Positions 25,150 through 34,325 of a DNA stretch of 64,000 nucleotides are shown here, one piece after another. The translations under genes and the position numbers were made by a program. The notes under the pieces are model-generated. The model was not told where the DNA came from. It saw nothing but the letters and a program-made list of their open reading frames with translations, and made no database searches. Positions within the stretch are counted from its first letter, which is position 1; each line of letters starts with the position of its first letter. Source of the DNA: Bacteroidota bacterium (GTDB taxonomy: Bacteria > Bacteroidota > Ignavibacteria > Tepidaquicellales > Tepidaquicellaceae); contig JAFDZP010000001.1 of assembly GCA_018266835.1 (NCBI GenBank), positions 125,283-189,282 on the forward strand. The letters are read 5' to 3'.

Positions 25150-26676
25150 ATGAAAAGACTCTTTTCATCTGTTCCTGTAGAAATAATTATCTTCGCCATC
25201 CAATATTCAATTTTTCAAATTATAGCCGGTTTAAATTATCCTATTTTCAGGGATGAATTTTATTATTTAGATTGTGCAAAGCACTTATCATTCGGTTATG
25301 TTGACCATCCCGCCTTTTCAGTCCTGATACTTAAAATATGGATTACAATTTTTGGTGATTCACAATTATCGATACGAATAATTCCTGCACTGCTTGGAGC
25401 TTCACTGTTTGTTATTTCTGCTTTAATTAATAAAGAAGTGGGAGGTAATAAATATTCTTTGTATTTAAGCTGCATTTGTATTCTGTATATTCCGACCAAT
25501 CTTGCGAACTGCGGATATTACTCTATGAACTCATGGGAAATAGTCATATGGACATTATTGTTTTATATATTAATCAGGTTAATAAACTCAAATGATAAGA
25601 AACTTTGGATTTACTTCGGAATTATTGCAGGGATAGGTTTTAATAATAAAATCGGAATTCTGATTCTTCTTGCTTCAATTTTAATTTCATTACTTTTTAC
25701 AAAAGAAAGAGAATATTTAAAATCAAAATACTTCTGGATTGGAGCAGTAATAATATTTTTATCATTAATACCTTATGCACTTTGGAATTACTTCAATGAT
25801 TTTGCTACTCAGCAGTTTATCTCAAACGCAGCCAAGTACAAGAATGCAGATTTCTCTTTAGCTGCCTTTATAAAATCACAAATCACAGATTACGGTCCGA
25901 TAAATTTTATAATATGGCTTACCGCGCTCGTTTCACTTTTATTCTTATCAATGAAAAAATACAGAGTGATTGCATTCATCTTTCTTATTTGCTTTATAAT
26001 GTTTTCTTTGAATAAAGCGAAGCCTTATTATCTTGAGGGACTTTATCCTGTTCTTATAACAATCGGTTCTGTAGTTACAATCAAATTATTTGAAAGAAAG
26101 AATCTTCATAAATTTAAAATTATTTTACCCGTAATAATATTTTTTCTTGGATTGATAATAATTCCTTTAGTAACTCCCGTATTAAGTCCCGATAATTTTA
26201 TAGCATATCAGAATAAGCTTGGAGTAAAACCGGGCGAATCTGAAAAACATGAGCAGGGGATTTTACCTCAATTCTTTGCAGACAGATTCGGATGGACTGA
26301 GATGACTGCAAAAGTTACTGCAGCTTATAATTCTCTTCCCGAAAGTGAAAGAAAATTTACAGGTATTTACGCACAGAACTACGGTGAAGCCGGAGCTATT
26401 AATTACTACGGGAGAAAATATAATCTCCCTGAAGTTTTATGCGGGCATAATAATCATTATTTATGGGGAGCAGAACGAAATGATTCTATAAACACTTTGA
26501 TAATTATCGGCGGAGAATTAGAAGACCACCTAAGTATATTTGAGGAAGTTTCTAAGGTTGATTCGACATCAAATAAATACTCAATGCCGTATGAAAATAA
26601 CTTACCGATTTATATAGCAAGAAAACCGAAGGTAAGACTAAAAGATATTTGGAAAGATACTAAGCATTATATTTAA
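25150..26676 (+). CDS. Glycosyltransferase family 39-like membrane protein
   Basis: A 508-residue polytopic membrane protein (about 10-12 helices in residues 8-350) with a soluble C-terminal domain of about 150 residues. The first outside loop holds FRDEFYYLDCAKHLSFGYVD (Asp35-Glu36), the acidic motif of GT-C fold enzymes such as ArnT and protein O-mannosyltransferases, which use polyprenyl-phosphate sugars. It would transfer a sugar to a lipid or protein on the outer face of the inner membrane. No O-antigen cluster is adjacent. ATG start at 25150. Confidence 0.88.
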   Translation: MKRLFSSVPVEIIIFAIQYSIFQIIAGLNYPIFRDEFYYLDCAKHLSFGYVDHPAFSVLILKIWITIFGDSQLSIRIIPALLGASLFVISALINKEVGGNKYSLYLSCICILYIPTNLANCGYYSMNSWEIVIWTLLFYILIRLINSNDKKLWIYFGIIAGIGFNNKIGILILLASILISLLFTKEREYLKSKYFWIGAVIIFLSLIPYALWNYFNDFATQQFISNAAKYKNADFSLAAFIKSQITDYGPINFIIWLTALVSLLFLSMKKYRVIAFIFLICFIMFSLNKAKPYYLEGLYPVLITIGSVVTIKLFERKNLHKFKIILPVIIFFLGLIIIPLVTPVLSPDNFIAYQNKLGVKPGESEKHEQGILPQFFADRFGWTEMTAKVTAAYNSLPESERKFTGIYAQNYGEAGAINYYGRKYNLPEVLCGHNNHYLWGAERNDSINTLIIIGGELEDHLSIFEEVSKVDSTSNKYSMPYENNLPIYIARKPKVRLKDIWKDTKHYI

Positions 26677-26692
26677 GAAATAACTCCTTTCA

Positions 26693-27007
26693 TTATTCCC
26701 TTATCCAAAGCCCAAGCAAAAATAAGGCTGCAACAGCCGCCAGAATACCGGCAATTATCATGTAACCAATAAAAGGTTGATGCTTCTTTTCAAATCTTTC
26801 CTGGTATTTAATTCCGTTATCCTGAATATCTGCGAGAAACTCTTTCGCTTTTTCAAAGTCTTCTTCCTTTACAAGAAGCTCAAACTGAGTGTACTCAAGC
26901 CCTGCAAGGTTTTCTCCTTTCGGAATAAAAGGAATTTGGTTTTTTTCCAAAATAGATTTTGCAATTACAAACGTGCCTGAGTTTTTAGAATTGAAGGCGC
27001 TTACCAT
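26693..27007 (-). CDS. DUF2007-domain membrane protein
   Basis: A 104-residue protein with an N-terminal DUF2007-type domain (residues 1-65: VSAFNSKNSGTFVIAKSILE, GLEYTQFELLVKEEDFEKAK) and one membrane helix (about 80-101). DUF2007 is annotated as a putative prokaryotic signal-transducing domain of the PII-like/ACT-like fold; the function is not established. It lies 9 bases downstream of the dehydrogenase gene on the same strand, so it is the last gene of the xthA-dehydrogenase operon. Confidence 0.85.
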   Translation of the reverse strand: MVSAFNSKNSGTFVIAKSILEKNQIPFIPKGENLAGLEYTQFELLVKEEDFEKAKEFLADIQDNGIKYQERFEKKHQPFIGYMIIAGILAAVAALFLLGLWIRE

Positions 27008-27016
27008 ATAAAAAAA

Positions 27017-28024
27017 TTAAATTCTTATAACTATCTTTCCCACCTGTTCACCGCTATCCATTCTTAAAAAAGCATCAGCTCCGTTTTCTATTGAATATTC
27101 ACTATCAATTATCGGAACAATTTTATTTTTCTCTATAAAATTAAGCATGTCGGAAAAATCTTTATCTGAACCCATAGTAGTTCCGAAGATCTTTAACTGC
27201 TTCCAGAATACTTTTCTTATTTCAAAATTTTTTACTGCTAATAATGTTGCTCCGTAAGAAACAATTGTTCCGCCCTCTGTACAGATATCCAGACATTTGG
27301 CCAGTGTATCACCGCCTGCTCCGTCAATTACAACATTTATCTTAGGGTGTATTTCCTTGAATCTTTTTTCCCAGCCGTCATCGTGATAATTTATTCCGCC
27401 GATTGCCCCATGCTTTATAGCGAATTCTATTTTTTCATTCGAGCCCGATGTTACAAATACATTTGCTCCCGCTGCTACTGAATATTGTAATGCGAATGCT
27501 GCAACTCCGCCTCCAATTCCTGTAATAAGAACATTATCACCTTTGGAAATATTTCCCTTTACAAAACATGCTCTGTATGCTGTTAGCCCTGCAAGAGGTA
27601 TAGCTGATGCTTCTTTTAAATCTAAATGCTGCGGTTTTTTATATATATTTTTCCCCGGAACACAGACATATTCTGCTAAAGTGCCGTTATCGGGAAGGCC
27701 GAGTATTCTGAAGTTTTTATTTTGGAAGTCCTGATTGTCGCCCCAATCAATAGTAGGATTAATAATTACTTCGCCGCCTTCTTTAACATTTCCTCCCATA
27801 CCCTTTGCAACAACTCCGGCTCCATCGGAGCCAAGAACAACGGGAGTTTTGATTCCCGCATACATACCTTTTGTAATCCACAAGTCCCGGTGATTTAGAG
27901 AAGCATAATTTAATTTTATTATTACTTCATTTTCTTTCGGAACAGGTGCATAAATTTCTTTTACTACTAAATTATTTTTTAATTCTTTTATATCGCCAAT
28001 TTTTTCAAGAACGAGTGCTTTCAT
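27017..28024 (-). CDS. Zinc-type medium-chain alcohol dehydrogenase/quinone oxidoreductase
   Basis: A 335-residue MDR-superfamily enzyme. The GroES-like N domain contains NHRDLWITKGMY and VVLGSDGAGVV, and the NAD(P) Rossmann fold has VLITGIGGGVAAFALQYSVA (about residues 164-183). The catalytic-zinc Cys at the start of the family (usually GxCxxD) is Asn in LNHRDLW, and no Cys cluster for structural zinc is visible, so it belongs to the zinc-free quinone-oxidoreductase-like branch. Substrate unknown. The ATG at 28024 overlaps the xthA stop by 4 bases. Confidence 0.9.
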   Translation of the reverse strand: MKALVLEKIGDIKELKNNLVVKEIYAPVPKENEVIIKLNYASLNHRDLWITKGMYAGIKTPVVLGSDGAGVVAKGMGGNVKEGGEVIINPTIDWGDNQDFQNKNFRILGLPDNGTLAEYVCVPGKNIYKKPQHLDLKEASAIPLAGLTAYRACFVKGNISKGDNVLITGIGGGVAAFALQYSVAAGANVFVTSGSNEKIEFAIKHGAIGGINYHDDGWEKRFKEIHPKINVVIDGAGGDTLAKCLDICTEGGTIVSYGATLLAVKNFEIRKVFWKQLKIFGTTMGSDKDFSDMLNFIEKNKIVPIIDSEYSIENGADAFLRMDSGEQVGKIVIRI

Positions 28025-28788
28025 TTCACATCCAGTGTGATTGAAATAGGGCAGTGATCACTTCCATAAACTTCGGAATGAATCTGCGCATCTGTTACAT
28101 GTTTTACCAAATCATCGCTAACCATAAAATAATCTATTCTCCAGCCTACATTTCTGTCACGGGCTTTTGTAAACTGATCCCAGTAAGTATATTGCTCGGG
28201 CTCCTGATTGAATGTTCTGAAAATATCAGTGTATCCCAGACCTATTACTCTGTCAATCCATTCGCGTTCGATAGGCATAAATCCGGATGTCTTTACATTT
28301 TCCTTAGGGCGCGCCAAATCAATTTCTTTATGTGCGGTATTGAAATCGCCTGTGACTATAACTCCTTTTCGTTCCTTGTAATTTTTTTGCAGATAGAAAA
28401 AAAGCGCATCATAAAAATCTAATTTATATTTTACTCTTTCCGGTCCTCTGCCGCCGTTCGGGAAATAAACATTTGCCAGCACAAATTTTTTGTATTCGGT
28501 AAGAATTACTCTGCCTTCAGTATCAAAAACTGAGTGGGAAAAGCCGAGTTTTACATCTATTGGTTCCTGCAGGCAATAAGTTGCTACGCTTGAGTAGCCT
28601 TTTTTTTCTGCTGAGAACCAGTAAGACTTATACTTTCCGATATTTTTTATTTCGTCTGCAAGCTGGTCGGGCTGTGCTTTGGTTTCCTGCAGGCAGATAA
28701 TATCACCCTTGCATTTTCCAAACCAATCCATGAAGCCTTTGTTCTGGATAGCTCTGATTCCGTTCACATTCCAGGAATATATTTTCAT
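28021..28788 (-). CDS. xthA: Exodeoxyribonuclease III
   Basis: A 255-residue AP endonuclease/3'-5' exonuclease of the EEP superfamily. Motifs: YSWNVNGIRA (Asn7), CLQETKAQ (metal-binding Glu), YFPNGGRGPERVKYKLDFYD, VTGDFNTAHKEIDLARPKEN (Asp/Asn), and the final YGSDHCPISI (Asp-His catalytic pair). It incises DNA at abasic sites in base-excision repair. First gene of a three-gene minus-strand operon with the dehydrogenase and the DUF2007 gene; divergent from xseA, another exonuclease gene. Confidence 0.96.
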   Translation of the reverse strand: MKIYSWNVNGIRAIQNKGFMDWFGKCKGDIICLQETKAQPDQLADEIKNIGKYKSYWFSAEKKGYSSVATYCLQEPIDVKLGFSHSVFDTEGRVILTEYKKFVLANVYFPNGGRGPERVKYKLDFYDALFFYLQKNYKERKGVIVTGDFNTAHKEIDLARPKENVKTSGFMPIEREWIDRVIGLGYTDIFRTFNQEPEQYTYWDQFTKARDRNVGWRIDYFMVSDDLVKHVTDAQIHSEVYGSDHCPISITLDVK

Positions 28789-28805
28789 ATTTTTCTGATT
28801 TTGAT

Positions 28806-28860
28806 AAAAAGTATTATTAACAATTTTTGTTTGATTTAACTCAGTTCAGAAATACTTTTT
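28806..28860. repeat. Inverted repeat in the xthA-xseA divergent region
   Basis: A perfect 10-base inverted repeat AAAAAGTATT (28806-28815) / AATACTTTTT (28851-28860) with a 35-base spacer lies 18 bases upstream of xthA in the 253-base region between xthA and xseA. AT-rich composition makes chance a real possibility. Confidence 0.35.
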
Positions 28861-29041
28861 GTTCACAAAAATAATCATATAAATCAGTTCATTCAACTGT
28901 CTTTGGTGTTATTTTGAAAAATTAATTCAGGTGTTTGTGCGTAACTATGTGATAGAAAATGCAATTATATTTACGGATAAATTTTTGTATTTTATAAAGT
29001 ATTCTATATTCATCAAACTACAGTAAAGTAATCCTAAAAAT

Positions 29042-30232
29042 TTGATAGAAAGCAAATTTCTTTCCGTATCTGATCTGACATTAATGATTAAAGGTGTTCT
29101 GGAAAATAAATTTCTTGAAATCATTTTCACGGGCGAAATTTCCAATTTTAAAAGGCATTTCAGCTCAGGACATCTTTACTTTACTTTAAAGGACGATAAA
29201 TCTCAGATTCCTGCAAAGATGTGGAAGACAAATGCAATGAGACTGCCTTTCGAGCCTAAGGATGGAATGAAGGTTTTGATTAACGGAAGTCTTGATGTAT
29301 ATGTTCCGCATGGAAGCTATTCTGTGACGGTAAGAGAGATGGAGCACTTTGGTCTTGGTGAACTCTTAGTAAAACTTGAGCGATTAAAATTAAAACTTTC
29401 AGCAGAAGGGTTATTTGATGCGGAAAGGAAAAAACCTTTACCAGAGTTTCCACGTAGAATAGGTATTATCACTTCTGAAACAGGAGCGGTTATACAGGAT
29501 TTTAAAAAAGTCGCTGCTAAACGTTATCCTATCGTTGAGATTTTGCTTTTTCATGCAAATGTTCAGGGACAGGGTTCAGTTGATAGCATTTGCAAAGCAG
29601 TTACACAAGCTAACAGGGAAGAGTATGACCTAGATGTAATAGTTATTGCAAGAGGCGGAGGTTCCATAGAAGATTTATGGACGTTCAACGAAGAATCCTG
29701 TGTAAGGGCAATAGCGGATTCAAGACTTCCTGTAGTTTCTGCAATAGGACATGAGACTGATACTACGCTTGCAGATTATGCAGCAGACTTAAGAGCTCCG
29801 ACACCTTCAGCAGCTGCAGAATTAATTTTACCGGACAGAAAAGATTTGCTTGAGAGATTATCACAAGCAGAAGGCATGATAAAAACGAATGTTCTCGGAA
29901 GAATGCAGAGTATAAGGGCAGTTGTAGAGAGCTTTTCAAAGAGTTATATTTTTAATAGAACAAAAGATTTAATTAACGATTATAAAATACGGTTGGACGA
30001 TTTAAGCTCAGAACTTCTTGAGAATGTAAATATGAAATTTTTAAACCATAAAAACGTTATAGATAACTACGAAAAAATCCTGAACAGCGTATCACCAGAA
30101 AGCACTCTTAAGCGTGGTTTTGCCATTATTGAAAAAGATGATAAGGTGATTTCACGAAGCAAGAAATTATCTCAAGGAGATAATGTAGTAATTAAATTTT
30201 ATGACGATACAAAGAAAGCAGTAATAAATTAA
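29042..30232 (+). CDS. xseA: Exodeoxyribonuclease VII large subunit
   Basis: A 396-residue XseA. An N-terminal OB-fold (residues about 8-105, LSVSDLTLMIKGVLE and GEISNFKRHFSSGHLYFTLK) binds single-stranded DNA; the catalytic region contains RIGIITSETGAVIQDF, VIARGGGSIEDLW and SAIGHETDTTLADYAADLRA (Asp/His active site), followed by a coiled-coil stretch and a TLKRGFAII motif. With XseB it degrades single-stranded DNA into oligonucleotides. The start is a TTG at 29042, since the next in-frame Met would remove part of the OB-fold. xseB follows after 4 bases. Confidence 0.96.
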   Translation: MIESKFLSVSDLTLMIKGVLENKFLEIIFTGEISNFKRHFSSGHLYFTLKDDKSQIPAKMWKTNAMRLPFEPKDGMKVLINGSLDVYVPHGSYSVTVREMEHFGLGELLVKLERLKLKLSAEGLFDAERKKPLPEFPRRIGIITSETGAVIQDFKKVAAKRYPIVEILLFHANVQGQGSVDSICKAVTQANREEYDLDVIVIARGGGSIEDLWTFNEESCVRAIADSRLPVVSAIGHETDTTLADYAADLRAPTPSAAAELILPDRKDLLERLSQAEGMIKTNVLGRMQSIRAVVESFSKSYIFNRTKDLINDYKIRLDDLSSELLENVNMKFLNHKNVIDNYEKILNSVSPESTLKRGFAIIEKDDKVISRSKKLSQGDNVVIKFYDDTKKAVIN

Positions 30233-30236
30233 TCCC

Positions 30237-30449
30237 ATGGCGAAAACTAAAGAAGATAACACATCATTTGAATATTCATTCAAGAAACTTCAGGGTATAA
30301 TGGAAGCTTTAGAAGACGGTTCAGAGGAAACTTCGCTGGACGAGCTTATAAAGCACTACCAGGAAGGTCTGCAGTTAATTAAAACATGCAGAGATAAACT
30401 GAATGAAGCAGAGTTAAAAATAGAAAAAATTAATTCAGAAAGTAAGTAA
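30237..30449 (+). CDS. xseB: Exodeoxyribonuclease VII small subunit
   Basis: A 70-residue helical XseB with the family signature FEYSFKKLQGIMEALEDG, SLDELIKHYQEGLQLIKTCR and DKLNEAELKIEKI. Several copies bind each XseA subunit to form active exonuclease VII. It lies 4 bases after xseA and 46 bases before dxs; the xseB-dxs neighbourhood is common in bacteria. Confidence 0.95.
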   Translation: MAKTKEDNTSFEYSFKKLQGIMEALEDGSEETSLDELIKHYQEGLQLIKTCRDKLNEAELKIEKINSESK

Positions 30450-30495
30450 GATTGTAAGAAGTAATAGTAAGCAAAAAACTAAAACTAAAAATAAC

Positions 30496-32412
30496 GTGGA
30501 AGAATTCGATATTGAAACGACGAAATTTTTAAAGCACATAAATTATCCTAAGGATTTAAAAAATCTGAATCTCATGGATTTAAGAGTTTTGTGTGATGAA
30601 TTGCGTGAATATTTAATGGATACGATTTCTAAAATCGGGGGACACTTAGGGGCATCACTTGGAGTGGTAGAACTCACACTGGCGCTTCATTATGTTTTCA
30701 ATACACCGGATGATAAGCTCCTGTGGGATGTAGGCCATCAGGGATACATTCATAAAATATTAACCGGACGCAGGGAAGCATTAAAATCTATAAGGCAAAA
30801 GGACGGTATCAGCGGATTTCTAAAAAGAAGCGAAAGTGAATATGATGTTTTCGGAGCAGGACATGCTACGACATCCATTTCAGCAGCGCTCGGAATAGCA
30901 ACTGCAAGAGATTTTCAGAAGAAGAATTATAAGGTTTGCGCAATAATCGGTGACGGTTCAATGACGGGCGGCATGGCATACGAAGCAATGAATAACATCG
31001 GTCTTCTTAAAAAAGATATAATAGTTGTATTGAACGATAATAAAATGTCTATTGCTCCTAACGTATGGTCAATACAGAATTATTTTAATGACATAGTAAT
31101 AAACGAATCGTATAATAAATTCAGAAGTAAGGTCTGGGATATGACAGGCAAGCTTGATAAGAGGACATCAGACAGATTAAGAAGGGTCGCTGCGAAAGTT
31201 GAAGGCGGATTGAAAAGCGTTATCACACCGGGAATGTTGTTTGAGTCACTTGGCTTCAGATATTTCGGACCTATAAACGGCCATAACGTTGTAAATCTTG
31301 TGAAGACATTGGAAGAAGTTAAAAAAATGTCCGGACCGATTTTACTTCACGTTATAACTGAAAAAGGCAAAGGACCATCTTATTCAAGCGCACACTTCCA
31401 AAAGCTGCATGCTTTAACTCCATTTGATAAAGCAACGGGAAAAGAACATAAGAAGGCAACAGTTCCGTCTTACACAAGTATATTTGGTAACGCATTAGTT
31501 GAGCTTGCAAAGAAAGATGAAAAAATTATCGGAGTGAACGCAGCAATGCCCGATGGTACAGGTTTGAGCAAATTACAGGAAACAATTCCTGAAAGATATT
31601 TTGACGTTGGTATTGCCGAGCAGCATGGAGTTACTTTCTGTGCAGGACTTGCTACCGAAGGATTTACACCTGTAGCTGCAATATATTCTACATTTTTGCA
31701 AAGAGCTTTCGACCAGATTATTCACGATGTAGCTATTCAAAAATTGCCGGTTGTTTTTGTAATGGATAGAGGCGGACTTGTGGGTGCAGACGGACCAACA
31801 CATCATGGAGCATTCGATTTAACTTATATGAGATTGATTCCCGGAATGGTACTAATGGCACCTAAAGATGAAAACGAATTACGCAACATGTTGTACACAG
31901 CTACACTCTATAAAAAAGGACCAATTGCTTTAAGATACCCGAGAGGAAATGCACTAGGAGTTGAAGTAGGTGAGTTCACACAGTTAGAAATCGGTAAAGG
32001 TGAAATTGTAAAAGACGGAAAAGATATTGCAATACTTGCAATCGGTAATATGGTTGACCATTCATTAAAAGCAGCAAAGCTTCTTGAAGAATACAGCATT
32101 AATGCTGAAGTTGTAAACATGAGATTTGTAAAACCGCTCGACAGAGAATTATTGTATGACGTGTTTACAAGATTTAAAAAAGTAATTACAATAGAAGATA
32201 ATACCATCATAGGCGGATTCGGAAGCGCAATATCAGAATTCATGGCACAGAATAATTTCAAGAATGATATTTTAATACATGGTATTCCTGACAGGTTTAT
32301 CGAGCATGGAAAACCTGAAGAGCTCTATGAAGAATTGAAAATGGATGCTAAAGGAATTGCAGAAGTTACAAGAGAGTTTTACATAAAGAACCAGGAATTA
32401 AAATTTGTTTAA
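30496..32412 (+). CDS. dxs: 1-deoxy-D-xylulose-5-phosphate synthase
   Basis: A 638-residue thiamine-diphosphate enzyme of the normal DXS length. It condenses pyruvate and glyceraldehyde 3-phosphate in the first step of the MEP isoprenoid pathway. Landmarks: HLGASLGVVELTLALHYVF, LWDVGHQGYIHKILTGR, the ThDP/Mg site IGDGSMTGGMAYEAMNN, LLHVITEKGKGPSY, the pyrimidine-domain PERYFDVGIAEQHGVTFCAG with the catalytic Glu, and the C-terminal transketolase_C segment. The start is a GTG at 30496 (GTG GAA GAA TTC). Isoprenoid precursors made here also supply the dimethylallyl group that MiaB's tRNA substrate carries; miaB lies two genes downstream. Confidence 0.97.
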   Translation: MEEFDIETTKFLKHINYPKDLKNLNLMDLRVLCDELREYLMDTISKIGGHLGASLGVVELTLALHYVFNTPDDKLLWDVGHQGYIHKILTGRREALKSIRQKDGISGFLKRSESEYDVFGAGHATTSISAALGIATARDFQKKNYKVCAIIGDGSMTGGMAYEAMNNIGLLKKDIIVVLNDNKMSIAPNVWSIQNYFNDIVINESYNKFRSKVWDMTGKLDKRTSDRLRRVAAKVEGGLKSVITPGMLFESLGFRYFGPINGHNVVNLVKTLEEVKKMSGPILLHVITEKGKGPSYSSAHFQKLHALTPFDKATGKEHKKATVPSYTSIFGNALVELAKKDEKIIGVNAAMPDGTGLSKLQETIPERYFDVGIAEQHGVTFCAGLATEGFTPVAAIYSTFLQRAFDQIIHDVAIQKLPVVFVMDRGGLVGADGPTHHGAFDLTYMRLIPGMVLMAPKDENELRNMLYTATLYKKGPIALRYPRGNALGVEVGEFTQLEIGKGEIVKDGKDIAILAIGNMVDHSLKAAKLLEEYSINAEVVNMRFVKPLDRELLYDVFTRFKKVITIEDNTIIGGFGSAISEFMAQNNFKNDILIHGIPDRFIEHGKPEELYEELKMDAKGIAEVTREFYIKNQELKFV

Positions 32413-32442
32413 TTAATATTGCCATAAAATTTTATTAAGGAC

Positions 32443-32904
32443 TTGATAAAAAAAATAATCCCATATTGTTTTATTCTTATACTTGTAGTTTCATTTTCTT
32501 CATGTAAAGATAACAGTGTTGATACAACAACACCTTCTTATGATTTGAAATTTGAAAGGGACGGATTGCTGGATAGCATTGTCGGCGATTGCAGTACAGT
32601 GCTTACACGGGTAATTCCGCTGGATTCAATAGACTTTCGAGGAGTATCAAAATTGAAAATGCAATATAACGCACACACTGATGCAGATATTTCTTTTCTG
32701 AGATTTTTTTACATTAATGCTGATACAGCAGTAAATTTTGTTTCACTTGAAGGAACTGACGCAATTTCCAATATGAATTCAGTTGAAGTTGATGTTCCAC
32801 AAACAAAACAATATTTCTATTTAAGAATGGCGCTTCGCTCGTCAGTTTGTACAGGAGATATTTTCCATATAAAATTAAGAGATCTGAAAATATATACAAG
32901 ATGA
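32443..32904 (+). CDS. Small lipoprotein, function unknown
   Basis: A 153-residue exported lipoprotein. Residues 1-20 form a signal peptide with a lipobox SFSS before Cys21. The mature part has predicted beta strands and two further Cys residues (GDCSTVLTR and RSSVCTGDIF) that could form a disulfide. No domain is recognised. The start is a TTG at 32443, two bases after an AAGG. Its stop overlaps the miaB ATG (ATGA), placing it firmly in the dxs-miaB-lpxL transcript. Confidence 0.82.
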   Translation: MIKKIIPYCFILILVVSFSSCKDNSVDTTTPSYDLKFERDGLLDSIVGDCSTVLTRVIPLDSIDFRGVSKLKMQYNAHTDADISFLRFFYINADTAVNFVSLEGTDAISNMNSVEVDVPQTKQYFYLRMALRSSVCTGDIFHIKLRDLKIYTR

Positions 32905-34325
32905 TTGAATTAAATAACCTGATAATAAATAATCCGCAGGAAACTGCCGTTCGGAATTTCAACAAAGAATCGAACGACAAAAAAGTTTACATTGAAACAT
33001 TCGGATGCCAGATGAATTTTTCAGATACTGAAATAGTTTTATCAGTACTAAGTAAGTCCGGCTATAATGAGACTTCAGATATAGATGACTCAGATGTAAT
33101 ACTTATCAATACATGCGCAATCCGCGATAACGCAGAGCAGAGAGTTTATAAAAGATTGGATGACTTAAAGAAATATAAGAAGAGTAATCCGAATATGATT
33201 ATCGGAATTCTCGGTTGTATGGCTGAAAGACTTCGAACAGATTTGCTTGATAAAAAGAAAATGGTTGATTTAATTGTCGGTCCCGATGAATACAGAAAAG
33301 TCCCGCATCTAATAGACAGTGCAATGGAATCAGGTGAGAAAGGAAGCGCAGTAAAACTTTCTAAAACCGAAACTTACGATGATATTGTACCAATAAGAAA
33401 AGAAGGTATCAGCGCATGGCTTACTATTATAAGAGGGTGCGATAAGTTCTGCACATTCTGCGTCGTTCCGTTTACAAGAGGAAGAGAGCGAAGCAGAAAT
33501 TATAAAAATATTGTAGATGAAGCGAAGATGTTATTTGACAGCGGAGTGAGAGATGTAACTTTGCTCGGACAAAATGTAAATTCATATGATTATGAAGGAA
33601 TGGATTTTCCCGATTTGTTGAAAACAGTTGCGAAGGCAGTTCCTGATATGAGAATACGTTACTCTACTTCTCATCCATACGATTGCGATACAAAACTTCT
33701 TGAAACAATGGCTGAGTTTGATAACATTTGCAACTATCTTCATTTGCCTGTACAATCGGGTTCTGATAGAATATTAAAAATGATGAACAGATTATATTCT
33801 GTTGACCATTACATGAAAGTTATGCAGAAGGCAAAAGACTTGATGCCGGGTATCGGTCTATCGACGGATATTATTTCATGCTTTCCTTCAGAAACTGAAG
33901 AAGACCATAAAATGACCATAGATTTAATTAAGGAAGTAAGATACGACGGCGCTTACACTTTTATTTATTCTCCTAGAGAAAATACAAAAGCATATAGACT
34001 GCCTGACAGATTAAGTGATGAAGTAAAAAAACAAAGAATGGATGAACTTATATTTGTGCAAAGAGAGATTTCTACTGAGATACACAGGTCACTGATAGGA
34101 AAAGAAATGGAAGTGCTTATAGAAAGCTATAGCAAGAAATCAAATGAGCAATTTATGGGAAGGACGGATTGCAATAAATCTGTTATTCTTCCTAAAGATG
34201 TAACATTTGTAAATGAAAGCGGCGACTTGATAAAAATGAAGGAATTGAAAATAGGCGATAAAGTAAAAGTCAAAATTGTCAAAGCTAACTCAGCTACATT
34301 ATTCAGTGAACACATAGTAAATTGA
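32901..34325 (+). CDS. miaB: tRNA-2-methylthio-N6-dimethylallyladenosine synthase
   Basis: A 474-residue radical SAM methylthiotransferase. The N-terminal UPF0004 domain has VYIETFGCQMNFSDTE, LINTCAIRDNAEQ and GILGCMAERL, whose three Cys hold the auxiliary 4Fe-4S cluster. The radical SAM motif is RGCDKFCTFCVVPFTRGRER (CxxxCxxC). A TRAM domain lies at the C terminus. It adds the methylthio group at C2 of i6A37 in tRNAs. An in-frame ATG at 32847 would add 18 residues from inside the lipoprotein gene; the ATG at 32901, overlapping the lipoprotein stop as ATGA, is preferred. The stop overlaps the next start as TTGA. Confidence 0.95.
   Translation: MIELNNLIINNPQETAVRNFNKESNDKKVYIETFGCQMNFSDTEIVLSVLSKSGYNETSDIDDSDVILINTCAIRDNAEQRVYKRLDDLKKYKKSNPNMIIGILGCMAERLRTDLLDKKKMVDLIVGPDEYRKVPHLIDSAMESGEKGSAVKLSKTETYDDIVPIRKEGISAWLTIIRGCDKFCTFCVVPFTRGRERSRNYKNIVDEAKMLFDSGVRDVTLLGQNVNSYDYEGMDFPDLLKTVAKAVPDMRIRYSTSHPYDCDTKLLETMAEFDNICNYLHLPVQSGSDRILKMMNRLYSVDHYMKVMQKAKDLMPGIGLSTDIISCFPSETEEDHKMTIDLIKEVRYDGAYTFIYSPRENTKAYRLPDRLSDEVKKQRMDELIFVQREISTEIHRSLIGKEMEVLIESYSKKSNEQFMGRTDCNKSVILPKDVTFVNESGDLIKMKELKIGDKVKVKIVKANSATLFSEHIVN

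Noticed and set aside
32847-32900. Upstream ATG for miaB
   Set aside because: It lies inside the lipoprotein gene; the ATGA overlap at 32901 is the usual coupling arrangement and fits the family N terminus.
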